Shown: positions 44,363 to 52,535, numbered from the stretch's first letter. The stretch is DNA of 64,000 bases from an uncultured Lachnospiraceae bacterium (GCA_945929965.1 CAMEOT010000001.1:62001-126000); one strand, 5' to 3'. Notes: generated by a model from the sequence alone, not told the origin. Program-made: numbers and translations.

Positions 44363-44600
44363 GCAATGAGCCGCGCATAGGCATAGTGAGGACAGCGATG
44401 GGCGCTTGCGCACAAATCGCTGTCTTTACTTATGCCGTGATGCGGCTCATTGCGAAGAACTGCCAATAAATGTGGAGCGCCCTTTGCGACACATTTATGA
44501 ATTGAGTGCATGGCTCGTAACGTAGGGCTGCCGTAACCCCCACGAACGCCCGCGGCGAACGGAATATCGCGGCATGACATTACGTCCACCGTGGGCGTTC
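44363..44600. repeat. Complex intergenic structured element, family 2 (copy 2)
   Basis: Right after pyrG. Part 1 (44363-44453) is a long stem: outer GCAATGAGCCGC / GCGGCTCATTGC (perfect 12 bp) around GACAGCGAT / ATCGCTGTC and GCGC/GCGC. Part 2 is AAATGTG.GCGC...GCG.CACATTT (about 44467-44497). Part 3 (44507-44600) holds the block shared with 18543-18600 and an inverted repeat GAACGCCCGCGG (44544-44555) / CCGTGGGCGTTC (44589-44600) with one mismatch. There is no T-run to make it a simple terminator and no gene inside. The stretch from 44601 to 44958 is AT-rich and shows no supportable gene. Confidence 0.6.
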
Positions 44601-44958
44601 TGTTTACTGATTCCGCTAAAATCCATCGAATAGCAGGAAATAGTGGAATTATTGTTTTAGGAGTAAATAATTTCCTCCATAATTGCAGAAAAGATCTAAT
44701 ACAGAGGAATTGCTTCTTTTATAGAGCTTTTTTCTATTCAATTTCCACCATTTTCATTAGTTTAAGGCTGTTTTAGAGGAAACCAGTAGCCCCCATTCGG
44801 GCTACTGAGATTCGTCACATCCGCAATGAGCTTCACTAACTTTCTATTTCTTTCCGCCCCGGCAATGGTGATTCCCAGTATTTCCATGTATCGAAATCTG
44901 TTTGCCGATATTCCAGAGGAGCTGCTATATCCCTCTCCTCCGATCCAATAAGCAAAAT

Positions 44959-45585
44959 TTATGAATTTTTCATTACCCAGGCAAATGCCTTCGCGGTCCG
45001 CAGGCCCGGATCTCTGAAATGATTCCCTGGATTCCATTCCAGCGTACTGCCGATCCCACACTGCTGTAGCCACGCATGTGCCTCCCGGATGCAGTCACCC
45101 ACAGTAGCCATAACAAGATTTCTGGTCTTTTCCTCTTTGTCCCCCAGGCTTAAGTAAACTGCCCGGCTCTGATTCTCCTGCTCTTTCATATAGGGCAGAA
45201 ACCCGGGGAACCACACCGAGGGCGATGCCGCCGCTATCCCTGCAAATCGATCCGTCTGATAAGATGCCCACAGAGAAAACAGCCCTGCAAGAGAATATCC
45301 TCCAAGATAATAGGTTTTACTTTCATCCGAGCATAAACGCAAAATTTCTTCTAACAACGAGGCTGCGCCCCCGCCAAAGTCCTCATTTCCGAATACCGCT
45401 GGTGCTTTCCACGGAGACAGATCGAGGTTCCAGTCATTCACCTTCACCGCAATCATTTGAAAATCCAATGCTGTCAGTTTCCGGATCTGTACCACTTCGC
45501 CCTCTATTTCCGGCAGATCATGATCTCCCACGGGCTGGATCAAAACAATGGGAGCCTCCGGATTCCCATACTTATATTTAGTCAT
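44959..45585 (-). CDS. Alpha/beta-hydrolase, putative esterase
   Basis: 208 residues, cytoplasmic. The nucleophile elbow GGYSLAGLFSLWAS matches the Fes/IroE-like and esterase-D-like group. The acid residue may be the Asp in LSLGDKEEKT, and the His is in WNPGNHFRD. It hydrolyses a carboxyl ester of unknown identity. The ATG at 45585 (MTKYKYG) follows GAGG by five bases; an upstream in-frame ATG is unsupported. It is transcribed after a broken gene (45631-45882). An alternative frame continues past its stop to 44762 but shows no family resemblance. Confidence 0.8.
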   Translation of the reverse strand: MTKYKYGNPEAPIVLIQPVGDHDLPEIEGEVVQIRKLTALDFQMIAVKVNDWNLDLSPWKAPAVFGNEDFGGGAASLLEEILRLCSDESKTYYLGGYSLAGLFSLWASYQTDRFAGIAAASPSVWFPGFLPYMKEQENQSRAVYLSLGDKEEKTRNLVMATVGDCIREAHAWLQQCGIGSTLEWNPGNHFRDPGLRTAKAFAWVMKNS

Positions 45586-45630
45586 GCCGTCCTCTTTCTC
45601 TATCAAATATCTTTCTATCAAGTATCCATT

Positions 45631-45882
45631 CTATTTTATCAGTTTCAGAATCCTTTGTCTGTTATATCGCTGCATGATCACAAACATCATATCAAACACG
45701 GCCGCAAGGATCGATGTAATGATAAATGCCGGATATCCTCCCAGCCAATGGCCTGCCAGAATCGGTACAAAGCTGAGCACTACAATCGTCTCATGCCCCA
45801 GTTCCGTCTAACATGTCGCCTGCGATATTTCCTCCCAGGTGTGTTGTCTGGGATCAAACAGGCTGGGATTATATGTTCCCAT
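45631..45882 (-). pseudogene. Remnant of a small membrane protein (CrtO-like acyltransferase family), in-frame TAG
   Basis: 84 codons with an in-frame TAG at codon 25 (45808-45810). Before it is MGTYNPSLFDPRQHTWEEISQATC; after it TELGHETIVVLSFVPILAGHWLGG...DMMFVIMQRYNRQRIL. The layout, HTW..v.QATC-x-(A/T)ELxHE, a two-helix membrane part and a final MQRYNRxRil, matches my memory of the C-terminal half of the glycosyl-4,4'-diaponeurosporenoate acyltransferase-like family, about 170 residues when intact. The N-terminal half is missing; the NUDIX gene ends two bases upstream. So it is a 5'-truncated pseudogene with a nonsense codon. Confidence 0.6.
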
Positions 45883-45883
45883 T

Positions 45884-46447
45884 TCATATACTCATTTTCT
45901 TAATGAGTTTTGAATAAATATGTTCCACGAACCACGGTTCCGTAGATTTCTCCAAAGCATCTTCCGGAGAGAACCACATCACTCCACTATTCTCATCGGC
46001 TTTTACGGATACCTGCTCTTCCGAATCTGCCTCCAGTAAATACGTGATATTCAGGTGCAAATGGCTGGACACATAGTTTCCTTTTTTCACATGTCCATCC
46101 ACTGTCAGAGATTCCAGAGAAAAAATCTCCTCTGATACCGGTCTCACATTGGAAATTCCCGCCTCCTCCTTCACTTCCCGGATGGCAACGGACAGCAGAT
46201 CCGTCTCTCCATCCGCATGTCCTCCCAACCAGGACCAGGAATTATAAATATTATGATATACCATAAGCACTTTGCTTCTGTCCTTATTTACCACCCAGGC
46301 AGAAGCCGTAATATGCGCAACTGTATTTTCTCTGGAAAATGCGTTCTCATTGTTCCTGATCCATCCCAGGATCAAAGCTTTGTCCTTTTCTTCCTGTTCA
46401 TTGAATGGGGGATAGTTTTCTATTTGTCTGATTAAATTTTCTTTCAT
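45884..46447 (-). CDS. NUDIX hydrolase
   Basis: 187 residues. The NUDIX box is GGHADGETDLLSVAIREVKEEAGI (about residues 75-98), in the GGHADGE variant where the first Glu is shifted by one position relative to the classic box. It hydrolyses a nucleoside diphosphate linked to another moiety, as a house-cleaning enzyme; substrate unknown. The ATG at 46447 follows AAAGGGGAAACAGG. It is one of a row of small accessory enzymes (VOC, nucleotidase, GNAT) on the minus strand with short gaps, probably one transcript. Confidence 0.9.
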   Translation of the reverse strand: MKENLIRQIENYPPFNEQEEKDKALILGWIRNNENAFSRENTVAHITASAWVVNKDRSKVLMVYHNIYNSWSWLGGHADGETDLLSVAIREVKEEAGISNVRPVSEEIFSLESLTVDGHVKKGNYVSSHLHLNITYLLEADSEEQVSVKADENSGVMWFSPEDALEKSTEPWFVEHIYSKLIKKMSI

Positions 46448-46506
46448 CCTGTTTCCCCTTTCACTTAATAACAGCACCGATCCGAATAACGATTTTAATC
46501 CGGTCG

Positions 46507-46893
46507 TCATCCGACCGTAATTTCGACCTGGTTGCCTTCCATTGCAACAATGCAGCTTTCGTAATAGCCGTCTCCTGTAATTCTGGGGCCGCTGACAACT
46601 TCATATCCGTCTGCTTTTAATTCTGCGGTCAAAGCATCCACCTTTTCCCGGCTTCCTACGCTGAAGGCAATATGTGCATATCCGGTTCGGGCAGCTTCTT
46701 TCGGCAGGTTTACCATTTCCGGTCTCTGCATGATCTCAAGTCGGGCACCATCCTCAAAAGAAAGAAAATAGGAACGAAAGTCTGTCTGTGGATTATGGTA
46801 TCCTTCGTTTGATTTCGCCCCCAGATACTTTATAAAAAAATTTCTGGCTCCTTCCAGATCCTCTACGTAAAGTGCAATGTGTTCTATTTTCAT
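46507..46893 (-). CDS. VOC family protein (glyoxalase/bleomycin-resistance-like)
   Basis: 128 residues with two beta-alpha-beta-beta-beta modules. It begins IEHIALYVEDLEGARNFFIKYLGA; likely metal ligands are His4, Glu in ARLEIMQRPEM, His in GYAHIAFSVGS and Glu in NQVEITVG. This is the lactoylglutathione-lyase-like subfamily, acting on small electrophiles or as a resistance protein; the substrate cannot be deduced. GAGGGCAACAGG precedes the ATG, which overlaps the end of the nucleotidase gene by four bases. Confidence 0.9.
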   Translation of the reverse strand: MKIEHIALYVEDLEGARNFFIKYLGAKSNEGYHNPQTDFRSYFLSFEDGARLEIMQRPEMVNLPKEAARTGYAHIAFSVGSREKVDALTAELKADGYEVVSGPRITGDGYYESCIVAMEGNQVEITVG

Positions 46894-47594
46894 CCTGTTG
46901 CCCTCATTCTATGTTCCTCTTTGCCTTTTTCATCTAATATAATTCTTCTGTCGCAAGCCTTGTCTTTGCCACGACATTTTCCCCATGCTTCGGAAAGCTT
47001 TTCAAACAACCGGTCAATCTCCTGCCAATCCTTACATCTCACAAACCTGTCATTGGGAAGCTCTGCCCGGCTGTTCCATGGCCGGTCGAACACGGCTGTC
47101 CTGCAGTTGTCAAAATGTATTACATGCTCAAACGCCGCCGGAGAATCCTCTACCGCAAAATCAAAGGTCATGTTGTAAAGTTCCTCCAATGTCATATTAT
47201 ATTTGTAGTCCTGTTTCGCAGTTTCGCGCCCGTATTTGTCTACGCAGAACAAGGGAACTCTTTCCAAATGGTGTTCGTCAAGCCATTTCCTCGATGGTTC
47301 ATAGGAATTGAACGGTCTTCCGGTAATGATAAAAACCTCGTGTCCCTGATCCACCCACTTATTAATTGCTTCGGAAGCCCCCGGAGTCTCCTCGTAATTC
47401 AGTAGATTTTCCGGCAAATGCCCTGCCTTCATTAGAGCTTCATACTGCTCATCATTTAGATTAAATGATTTCTGGAGATTAAAAAACTGAACCTGCCGGT
47501 AAGGAACGTCAATACCGAACATTTCTTTTGCAATTTTCGTAAAATATTCAGCGGTTTCACATAATACATCGTCAAAATCTATGTAGATTTTCAT
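46890..47594 (-). CDS. HAD-superfamily 5'-nucleotidase (NT5C-like)
   Basis: 234 residues. N-terminal IYIDFDDVLCETAEYF gives the DxDxV/T HAD nucleophile pair (Asp5, Asp7), with VFIITGRPFN as motif II and VEDSPAAFEHV as motif IV, like the 5'(3')-deoxyribonucleotidase group. It dephosphorylates nucleoside monophosphates or another small phosphate ester. The ATG at 47594 follows AGGAGAAAAGAAATA. It overlaps the VOC gene by four bases and so is probably coupled to it. The C-terminal ~25 residues are very basic and polar. Confidence 0.82.
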   Translation of the reverse strand: MKIYIDFDDVLCETAEYFTKIAKEMFGIDVPYRQVQFFNLQKSFNLNDEQYEALMKAGHLPENLLNYEETPGASEAINKWVDQGHEVFIITGRPFNSYEPSRKWLDEHHLERVPLFCVDKYGRETAKQDYKYNMTLEELYNMTFDFAVEDSPAAFEHVIHFDNCRTAVFDRPWNSRAELPNDRFVRCKDWQEIDRLFEKLSEAWGKCRGKDKACDRRIILDEKGKEEHRMRATG

Positions 47595-47620
47595 TATTTC
47601 TTTTCTCCTATACCTTCGCA

Positions 47621-48436
47621 TTATTCTTCTAATAGATTTTTAAACACCATTGTGATTTCCGACTCTCCCCCATGGTTCCATTTAAACTTAACATCACTTC
47701 CTGCCTTTGGTTTTTCATTAATATCACCCGCCAATTTTGCAGGAATGAGTTTTTCCCAATAACGTACATTATATATATCATTTTCTACAGATTCAACCAC
47801 ACCTAAATGTTGCTCAAAAATCTGCATAAAACCCTCCTTAACTTTTACTTTGCGGTACTCGGGAAACTCTTCACTGATTCTAAGCAACGCTGCTTCATCA
47901 CCGAGCTTTTCAAAATCAGAACTTTCAATGAGCTTTCCTCTGATTAATGAAAAATCATCATTTAATGGTAATACCATTATTTCATCAAATGATTTTCCCC
48001 TGGCATCTGTAATTTTATATTTGGAAGCTCTCTCAAATCCAAAATGCGGATAATAATAAGGTTCTCCAATAATTACAATTCCAGCTATTCCCTGCTTTTG
48101 GGCCAGTTTTATTGTTTCACGCATAAGCGCTCCACCGATATCGTTTCCTTCCCATGTTGGTTCAACTGCTAATGGTCCAAATGTAGCAATTTCATGCCTA
48201 CTATTTCCGTCTACAATCCACGCTTTTGTGTAATATATGGCTCCAACAATCTGGCCATCAATTTCTGCAATTCGGCTTATTTCCGGTATGTAGTCTTGAG
48301 AATCACGAATAATGCGAGTCAATAAATGCTCCGTGCATCCGGGCCAATATTTATTCCAAAAGCTTCTCATTATCATTAATTCCGTTTTTTTATAATCTTC
48401 TTCGGTCTCTTGTCTAATGATTAAATTATTTATCAT
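47621..48436 (-). CDS. GNAT-family N-acetyltransferase
   Basis: 271 residues. The N-terminal GNAT domain (MINNLIIRQETEEDYKKTELMI...) has the acetyl-CoA site GPLAVEPTWEGNDIGGALMRETI and the EPYYYPHFGFERA segment typical of the YhbS-type predicted N-acetyltransferases. The remaining ~110 residues form an extension that I do not recognise. It is more AT-rich than the operon genes to the left. The ATG at 48436 follows AAAAGGATACA; the longer frame to 48478 is unsupported. Confidence 0.85.
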   Translation of the reverse strand: MINNLIIRQETEEDYKKTELMIMRSFWNKYWPGCTEHLLTRIIRDSQDYIPEISRIAEIDGQIVGAIYYTKAWIVDGNSRHEIATFGPLAVEPTWEGNDIGGALMRETIKLAQKQGIAGIVIIGEPYYYPHFGFERASKYKITDARGKSFDEIMVLPLNDDFSLIRGKLIESSDFEKLGDEAALLRISEEFPEYRKVKVKEGFMQIFEQHLGVVESVENDIYNVRYWEKLIPAKLAGDINEKPKAGSDVKFKWNHGGESEITMVFKNLLEE

Positions 48437-48558
48437 TGTATCCTTTTCCACTCCACAGGCCTCAATTTTCCTAACCATTTAAAACTAAAATTTGTCAGTT
48501 GAGTTCATTTTCCTCCGCATCATTGAAAATATACTTCGATGTTTCCTTTGCAAGGATT

Positions 48559-49602
48559 TTAATCTTTCAATTCTGCCTCAATCTCTTCAATTGTAGGCAA
48601 GCTTCCCTTAAATTCTTCTGGTATCAACTTAGATAATTCATAGCTGGATATTCCCAAAGGTTGACTTGTTGATTCCAGTGCATACTGTGCCTCGACTTTA
48701 TCCATATCTTTACAGATTAACAATCCTAAAGTTGGATTATCATTCTCTGTTTTCATTTGGTGATTAATTGCGACAACATACGTTCCAAGCTGTCCGGCAT
48801 AAGATGAGTCAAATTTACCTGTCTTAATTTCTACAACTACATAGCAATGTCTTTGTGTATTGTAAAACAACATATCGATGAATTTCTCTACTTCCCCCAC
48901 TGTGATACGGACTTCGCGCCCCATATAAGCGAATCCTGTTCCGAGTTCTATTAGAAAGTTGTTTACTTTATTAATTAATGCATCCTTTAATTCCTTTTCA
49001 TCATATTGTTCCCGTAATGTCAAAAAATCAAAATTGTACGGATCCTTTGTAATTGCCTGCGCCAAATCACCCTGCACTGAAGGTAATGTATTTGCAAAAT
49101 TTGTTATAGCTTTTCCTTGTCTTTCAAATAAATCCGTATCTAAAAAATTTACCAGGACATCACGAGACCAATTATTTTCTAGTGTTTTTCTCACATAAAA
49201 CAATGCCTTATCCACATTGTTTTTACATTTGTCTATTATTGTTCTATTATGTCCCCAAGGAATTCTAAAAACGATAGTCGAATCGTCCACAGCTTGTGGA
49301 CGATTTCCGGCACAAGGATATAATTCATAGAAATAACGCATATATTTTAAATTGGTTGGTGAAAATGACTTAACATCCGGTAATACCTTTTTTAAGTCAT
49401 CACTAAGTATCTTATAAAATCCTGATCCATATCCGTATTGCTTGCTCATGGTTGAAATATCTTTTCCAAGTTTCCAATAAAAACGTAGCATTTCATCATT
49501 TATTTTTACCGCTGCACGAATTTGGCTCCTTTTAAATTCATTTGATATTTCTGTTATCCAATCTTTGTATGATTCACCATCGACAATAACCAATTTCTCC
49601 AT
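48559..49602 (-). CDS. PDDEXK nuclease domain protein (DUF1016/YhcG family)
   Basis: 347 residues. The N-terminal DUF1016 winged-helix region (YKDWITEISNEFKRSQIRAAVKINDEML, YGSGFYKILSDDLKKVLPD) is followed by a PDDEXK nuclease core with FIDMLFYN...CYVVVEIKTGKF (Asp and E-x-K catalytic residues) near residues 233-258. The family is a predicted DNA nuclease, often near mobile or defence genes; its biological role is not established. It is AT-rich compared with core genes here, suggesting acquisition. AGAGGGGAATGAAATA precedes the ATG. Immediately upstream is a truncated NUDIX gene. Confidence 0.88.
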   Translation of the reverse strand: MEKLVIVDGESYKDWITEISNEFKRSQIRAAVKINDEMLRFYWKLGKDISTMSKQYGYGSGFYKILSDDLKKVLPDVKSFSPTNLKYMRYFYELYPCAGNRPQAVDDSTIVFRIPWGHNRTIIDKCKNNVDKALFYVRKTLENNWSRDVLVNFLDTDLFERQGKAITNFANTLPSVQGDLAQAITKDPYNFDFLTLREQYDEKELKDALINKVNNFLIELGTGFAYMGREVRITVGEVEKFIDMLFYNTQRHCYVVVEIKTGKFDSSYAGQLGTYVVAINHQMKTENDNPTLGLLICKDMDKVEAQYALESTSQPLGISSYELSKLIPEEFKGSLPTIEEIEAELKD

Positions 49603-49606
49603 TATT

Positions 49607-49804
49607 TCATTCCCCTCTATAAATTATTTTTTCCCGTTTCACCACAACTTTTATCACCGCATCCACGATGGATTCCCCCGGCTCGATATGACCTCCCGGA
49701 AGTGTATATCCCTTCCAGTCATTTTTTATTCTGTCCTGTAACAAGTATCTGCCATTTTTATGTATTAAGCATAAAACGGTAAGTTCGACGCTTTCTGTTC
49801 TCAT
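49607..49804 (-). pseudogene. Truncated NUDIX hydrolase gene
   Basis: 65 codons. The first ~50 match a MutT-like NUDIX protein: ELTVLCLIHKNGRYLLQDR, then GYTLPGGHIEPGESIVDAVI. Where REVxEETG should complete the NUDIX box, the frame reads KVVVKREKIIYRGE and stops. The DNA still shows GTTGTGGTGAAACGGG, a degraded trace of the REVEEETG codons out of frame, so small deletions broke the box. The C-terminal two thirds are gone and the DUF1016 gene begins right after it. Not functional as a NUDIX enzyme. Confidence 0.7.
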
Positions 49805-49852
49805 TTACTTTCTCCTGCAATGTTTTCGACAATTTGGGAATTTCCACTCTTC

Positions 49853-50287
49853 CTACAAAGATTTTCCACGCTGCCATACCATTACATAGTCTTTTTCCCC
49901 GGTAACTTCATCCAATCCTTCTCGTTGGATTTCAAAACCTTCTCGTTGATAAAAGTGAATTGCACGTGTATTCTTTTGGTAAACATTTAAGTATAATTTC
50001 GTCTTTTTTTCTTTTACAAAATTCAACAGAAGCTTACCTATACCCTGCGACTGCATTTCATCACGGACAAAAATGCCTTCCATATATTCATCATTTAACC
50101 CTATAAAGCCTTCTATCAGGCAGTCATTCTCATACACATAGACCTCTGCCTGTGGCAACATTTCTTTCACTAAATCAATATTGTTTTTCCAATATTGACC
50201 CGGAATAAAATAATGTGCTTTTAAGTTGGTATCTAACCATATATCAACAACTCGTTCGATATCTGCTTTTTGTAATACTCTGATCAT
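49853..50287 (-). CDS. GNAT-family N-acetyltransferase (small)
   Basis: 144 residues, a single GNAT domain: MIRVLQKADIERVVDIWLDTNLKAH at the start, EGIFVRDEMQSQGIGKLLLNFV as the acetyl-CoA loop, and NTRAIHFYQREGFEIQ as the final motif, like the YjaB/PseH-type acetyltransferases. Substrate unknown. I chose ATG 50287 (GGAG 11 bases upstream); the ATG three codons earlier has GGAG only two bases away. Lies just downstream of the sensor kinase gene. Confidence 0.88.
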   Translation of the reverse strand: MIRVLQKADIERVVDIWLDTNLKAHYFIPGQYWKNNIDLVKEMLPQAEVYVYENDCLIEGFIGLNDEYMEGIFVRDEMQSQGIGKLLLNFVKEKKTKLYLNVYQKNTRAIHFYQREGFEIQREGLDEVTGEKDYVMVWQRGKSL

Positions 50288-50323
50288 ATTTGACATTTCT
50301 CCAAATCTTCTTCCGGAGAGAAT

Positions 50324-51469
50324 CTAGTTCAAAACCACCTCGAAGATCGTCCCACCGGATGGATTGGACTTCACCGTAATACTGCCATCATGCACCCTTA
50401 CAATTTCACGGACCAGGGCAAGTCCCAGCCCTACTCCACCAAGCTCCCGGCTTCTGGATTTATCCACCCGGAAAAATGGTTCGAACACGCGCTCCTTAAG
50501 TTCATCAGGGATTCCGGCTCCCGTATCCTCCACTGACAGATATACATGTTTTTCCTTCCGGTCTGCGGTTACCGTGACCTGCCCGCCCGAATGATTATAT
50601 TTTATGGCATTCTCAACAAGATTGTATACCAGCCGGTAAATAAGGATGTCACTTCCGACCATCGTTATATCCTTGCATTTTCCGATCAGTCTTATATTTT
50701 TGCCCTCTGCGAGAGGTTCCAGATCCTCCAACACCTCATCCACCAGAGCATCTAAGATGATTTCATCATCCCGTCCTACCGTCTGAAGCTCACTCATGTC
50801 GAGAAGTGTCTTTACCATTTTGTTGAGTCTGTCGTTCTGTTCGGTAACCATCTTTATCATCTGTACCGTGTCTGCATCGTTGTCCGGATGACTGTTGGAA
50901 TGATACAGATCAAGCTGTACCTGCATCAGGGCTAATGGCGTACGAAGCTCATGGGCTGCATTTGCAGTAAATTGTCTCTGTATCTCAAATGCATCCGAGA
51001 GGCGTTCCAGCATACGGTTATACGAAACGCTAAGCTGGTTCAGTTCCTTCACCTGGTTTTCTTCTATCCGTGAATCTGCCAAATTTTGCGCCTGCACCTT
51101 TTCGATCTTGTCAGAAAGCTCTCTGATCGGTCTGAGTGCATGCCCACTTATAAAATAGGTCGCCACTCCACCCAGAAGAGCCAATACTGCTGAAATGATC
51201 AAGCTGTTTTTCCTGTAATCCGCCTTATTATTATAGATCTGGACAGAAAAGTCATTAGCGAACTCATCCCACTTGTCCTCCGGAATGTTGATATATATTT
51301 CCTCCGCATCGTCCGGCTGATCATCTCCCCGTGTATCCACAGCCTCTTGCAGGGAATCCATATAATATACACCGTTTTTATAGACAAACAACGTCACGCA
51401 TCCACATATCACCGCTATATATAATGTAATGATGCAGGTAAGTCTCCACTGCAGCGACATTTTTTTCAT
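50324..51469 (-). CDS. Sensor histidine kinase (two-component)
   Basis: 381 residues. TM1 about 10-29, a short acidic extracytoplasmic loop, TM2 about 88-108, HAMP (HALRPIRELSDKIEKV), H-box ANAAHELRTPLALMQ with the phospho-acceptor His, N-box LVENAIKYNHSGG, G-boxes DTGAGIP and GGVGLGLALV. It looks intact. GAGGAGTCCGATAG precedes the ATG. Its partner regulator gene just upstream has lost most of the receiver domain, so the pathway is probably inoperative. The neighbouring CXXC/Fe-S/thioredoxin-like genes, transcribed divergently, would be its targets. Confidence 0.93.
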   Translation of the reverse strand: MKKMSLQWRLTCIITLYIAVICGCVTLFVYKNGVYYMDSLQEAVDTRGDDQPDDAEEIYINIPEDKWDEFANDFSVQIYNNKADYRKNSLIISAVLALLGGVATYFISGHALRPIRELSDKIEKVQAQNLADSRIEENQVKELNQLSVSYNRMLERLSDAFEIQRQFTANAAHELRTPLALMQVQLDLYHSNSHPDNDADTVQMIKMVTEQNDRLNKMVKTLLDMSELQTVGRDDEIILDALVDEVLEDLEPLAEGKNIRLIGKCKDITMVGSDILIYRLVYNLVENAIKYNHSGGQVTVTADRKEKHVYLSVEDTGAGIPDELKERVFEPFFRVDKSRSRELGGVGLGLALVREIVRVHDGSITVKSNPSGGTIFEVVLN

Positions 51470-51528
51470 CTATCGGACTCCTCTCGTATTTTATACCCTT
51501 CTCCCACCTTGTTCAGAATCGGATCATA

Positions 51529-51936
51529 TCACAGCACAGCCTTAAGCTTTTTTCTAAAGGAAGACATGTGTACTCTGATCGCTCCGCTAAAGCTATCCAC
51601 AGATGCATCCCAGACATGCTCCATCAATTCCTTCTGGCTTACCGGTCTGCCCATGTTCAGAAGCAGATATTCCAGAATACCATTTTCTTTTCTTGTCAGA
51701 GATACCATTTCTCCTTTTGCATAAGCCTCACGCCTTACGGTATCAAACTTTATCTCACCGCTTTCCAGACATACATCCTTCTGTACAAACTTCCTTCTGG
51801 TCAGACTTCTGACACGTGCCTCAAGCTCCTGTAAATGGAATGGTTTTTCCATATAATCATTTGCCCCTGCATCATACAGACTTTTCGCAACTGTATCACA
51901 TATTTCTTTTTCATCCTCAACAATGAATAATCTCAA
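51529..51936 (-). CDS. OmpR-type response regulator with internal deletion in receiver
   Basis: About 135 residues instead of ~225. It begins LRLFIVEDEKEICDTVAKSLYDAG, then jumps to ANDYMEKPFHLQELEARVRSLTRR and an intact winged-helix DNA-binding domain (QKELMEHVWDASVDSFSGAIRVHMSSFRKKL). About 70-80 residues, including the phospho-acceptor Asp, are missing in frame. The joint (51863-51873) is at a DAG-A coding motif that intact relatives carry at both ends of the lost segment, so recombination between short repeats is likely. Start is TTG at 51936 behind AAGGA. It may still bind DNA but cannot be phosphorylated normally; a pseudogene call is equally defensible. Confidence 0.75.
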   Translation of the reverse strand: MRLFIVEDEKEICDTVAKSLYDAGANDYMEKPFHLQELEARVRSLTRRKFVQKDVCLESGEIKFDTVRREAYAKGEMVSLTRKENGILEYLLLNMGRPVSQKELMEHVWDASVDSFSGAIRVHMSSFRKKLKAVL

Positions 51937-51975
51937 AATTCCTTCCCCGCCCTTAACAAAGATTTTACAACAATT

Positions 51976-52004
51976 ATTGTATAATAGCGAAGTCAACTGG
52001 TCAA
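51976..52004 (-). promoter_or_regulatory. Promoter of the regulator/kinase pair
   Basis: On the minus strand there is TTGACC (51999-52004), a 17-base spacer and TACAAT (51976-51981). On the plus strand a TATAAT overlaps the same region (51980-51985) facing the CXXC mini-gene, so the two divergent promoters overlap and could be co-regulated. Confidence 0.65.
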
Positions 52005-52036
52005 TAAATACCACGATCGAAAGGAGTAACAATAAC

Positions 52037-52177
52037 TTGAAGTGCAGAAAAATATCTCAGATCGTTCTGCTCGTCACCGGGATCACTATGATCGGCTACG
52101 GTGCAGTCAGAGGCGAAGCTGCTGTCGTGCTTGGTAAAGCAATAAAATTATGTCTGGAGTGTGTCGGAATTGGATAA
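52037..52177 (+). CDS. CD1871A-family CXXC motif mini-protein
   Basis: 46 residues: one transmembrane helix (IVLLVTGITMIGYGAVRGEAAVVL) followed by a short tail with CLEC (the CXXC motif) and VGIG. These tiny membrane proteins occur in Clostridia directly before a 4Fe-4S membrane protein and a TlpA-like thioredoxin, as here, and are thought to be part of an electron-transfer or disulfide pathway. The start is taken as TTG at 52037 with AAAGGAG about ten bases upstream; no ATG is available. It appears intact, unlike its two downstream neighbours. Confidence 0.8.
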   Translation: MKCRKISQIVLLVTGITMIGYGAVRGEAAVVLGKAIKLCLECVGIG

Positions 52178-52535
52178 GAGAAAAAAGTCACTGTCAAGGC
52201 AGACAGCCGGGATACGCGGATGGATACAGGCTGCTGCCACACTGCTTACTAATATTCACATCCCTAATTTTTTTAAGGGCAAAATATATCAGGGAAACGC
52301 TAAGACCGTATGTGTACCGGGATTAAACTGTTATTCCTGTCCTGCTGCCACGGGAGCGTGCCCCATTGGCGCATTCCAGGCGGTGATCGGATCCTCCCGA
52401 TTTAAATGTTCAAGGGTATGTAAAATGGATGTGGATGTGTGCAAGCATCCAGACCATCCGGAATGCATACGGTGCGGAGCCTGCATCAAGGCTTGTCCCA
52501 AGGATGCGATCCACTACCGGTTTATGGGAAAATAA
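52161..52535 (+). CDS. 4Fe-4S membrane protein reduced by internal deletion
   Basis: 124 residues. The N-terminal portion (IRGWIQAAATLLTNIHIPNFF, then CYSCPAATGACPIGAFQ) and the C-terminal ferredoxin motif (CIRCGACIKACPKDAIHYRF) match NapH/CcdA-associated 4Fe-4S proteins of this cassette, which are normally about twice as long with several membrane helices in between. Here SSRFK is joined directly to CSRVCKMDVDVCK (about 52401-52420), deleting the helices in frame. It starts with GTG overlapping the CXXC gene. Probably not functional in its original role. Confidence 0.75.
   Translation: MSELDKRKKSLSRQTAGIRGWIQAAATLLTNIHIPNFFKGKIYQGNAKTVCVPGLNCYSCPAATGACPIGAFQAVIGSSRFKCSRVCKMDVDVCKHPDHPECIRCGACIKACPKDAIHYRFMGK

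Noticed and set aside
44591..44776. 61-residue plus-strand open frame after pyrG
   Set aside because: No similarity, no ribosome site, AT-rich; probably chance.
44762..44958. Frame continuing past the esterase stop codon (FAYWIGGEGYSSSS...)
   Set aside because: It would be a different frame from the esterase and shows no recognisable domain. The esterase already ends normally at 44959.
45808..45810. TAG read as pyrrolysine in the 45631-45882 frame
   Set aside because: No pyl genes or methylamine methyltransferase context; the gene is also 5'-truncated, so simple decay explains it.
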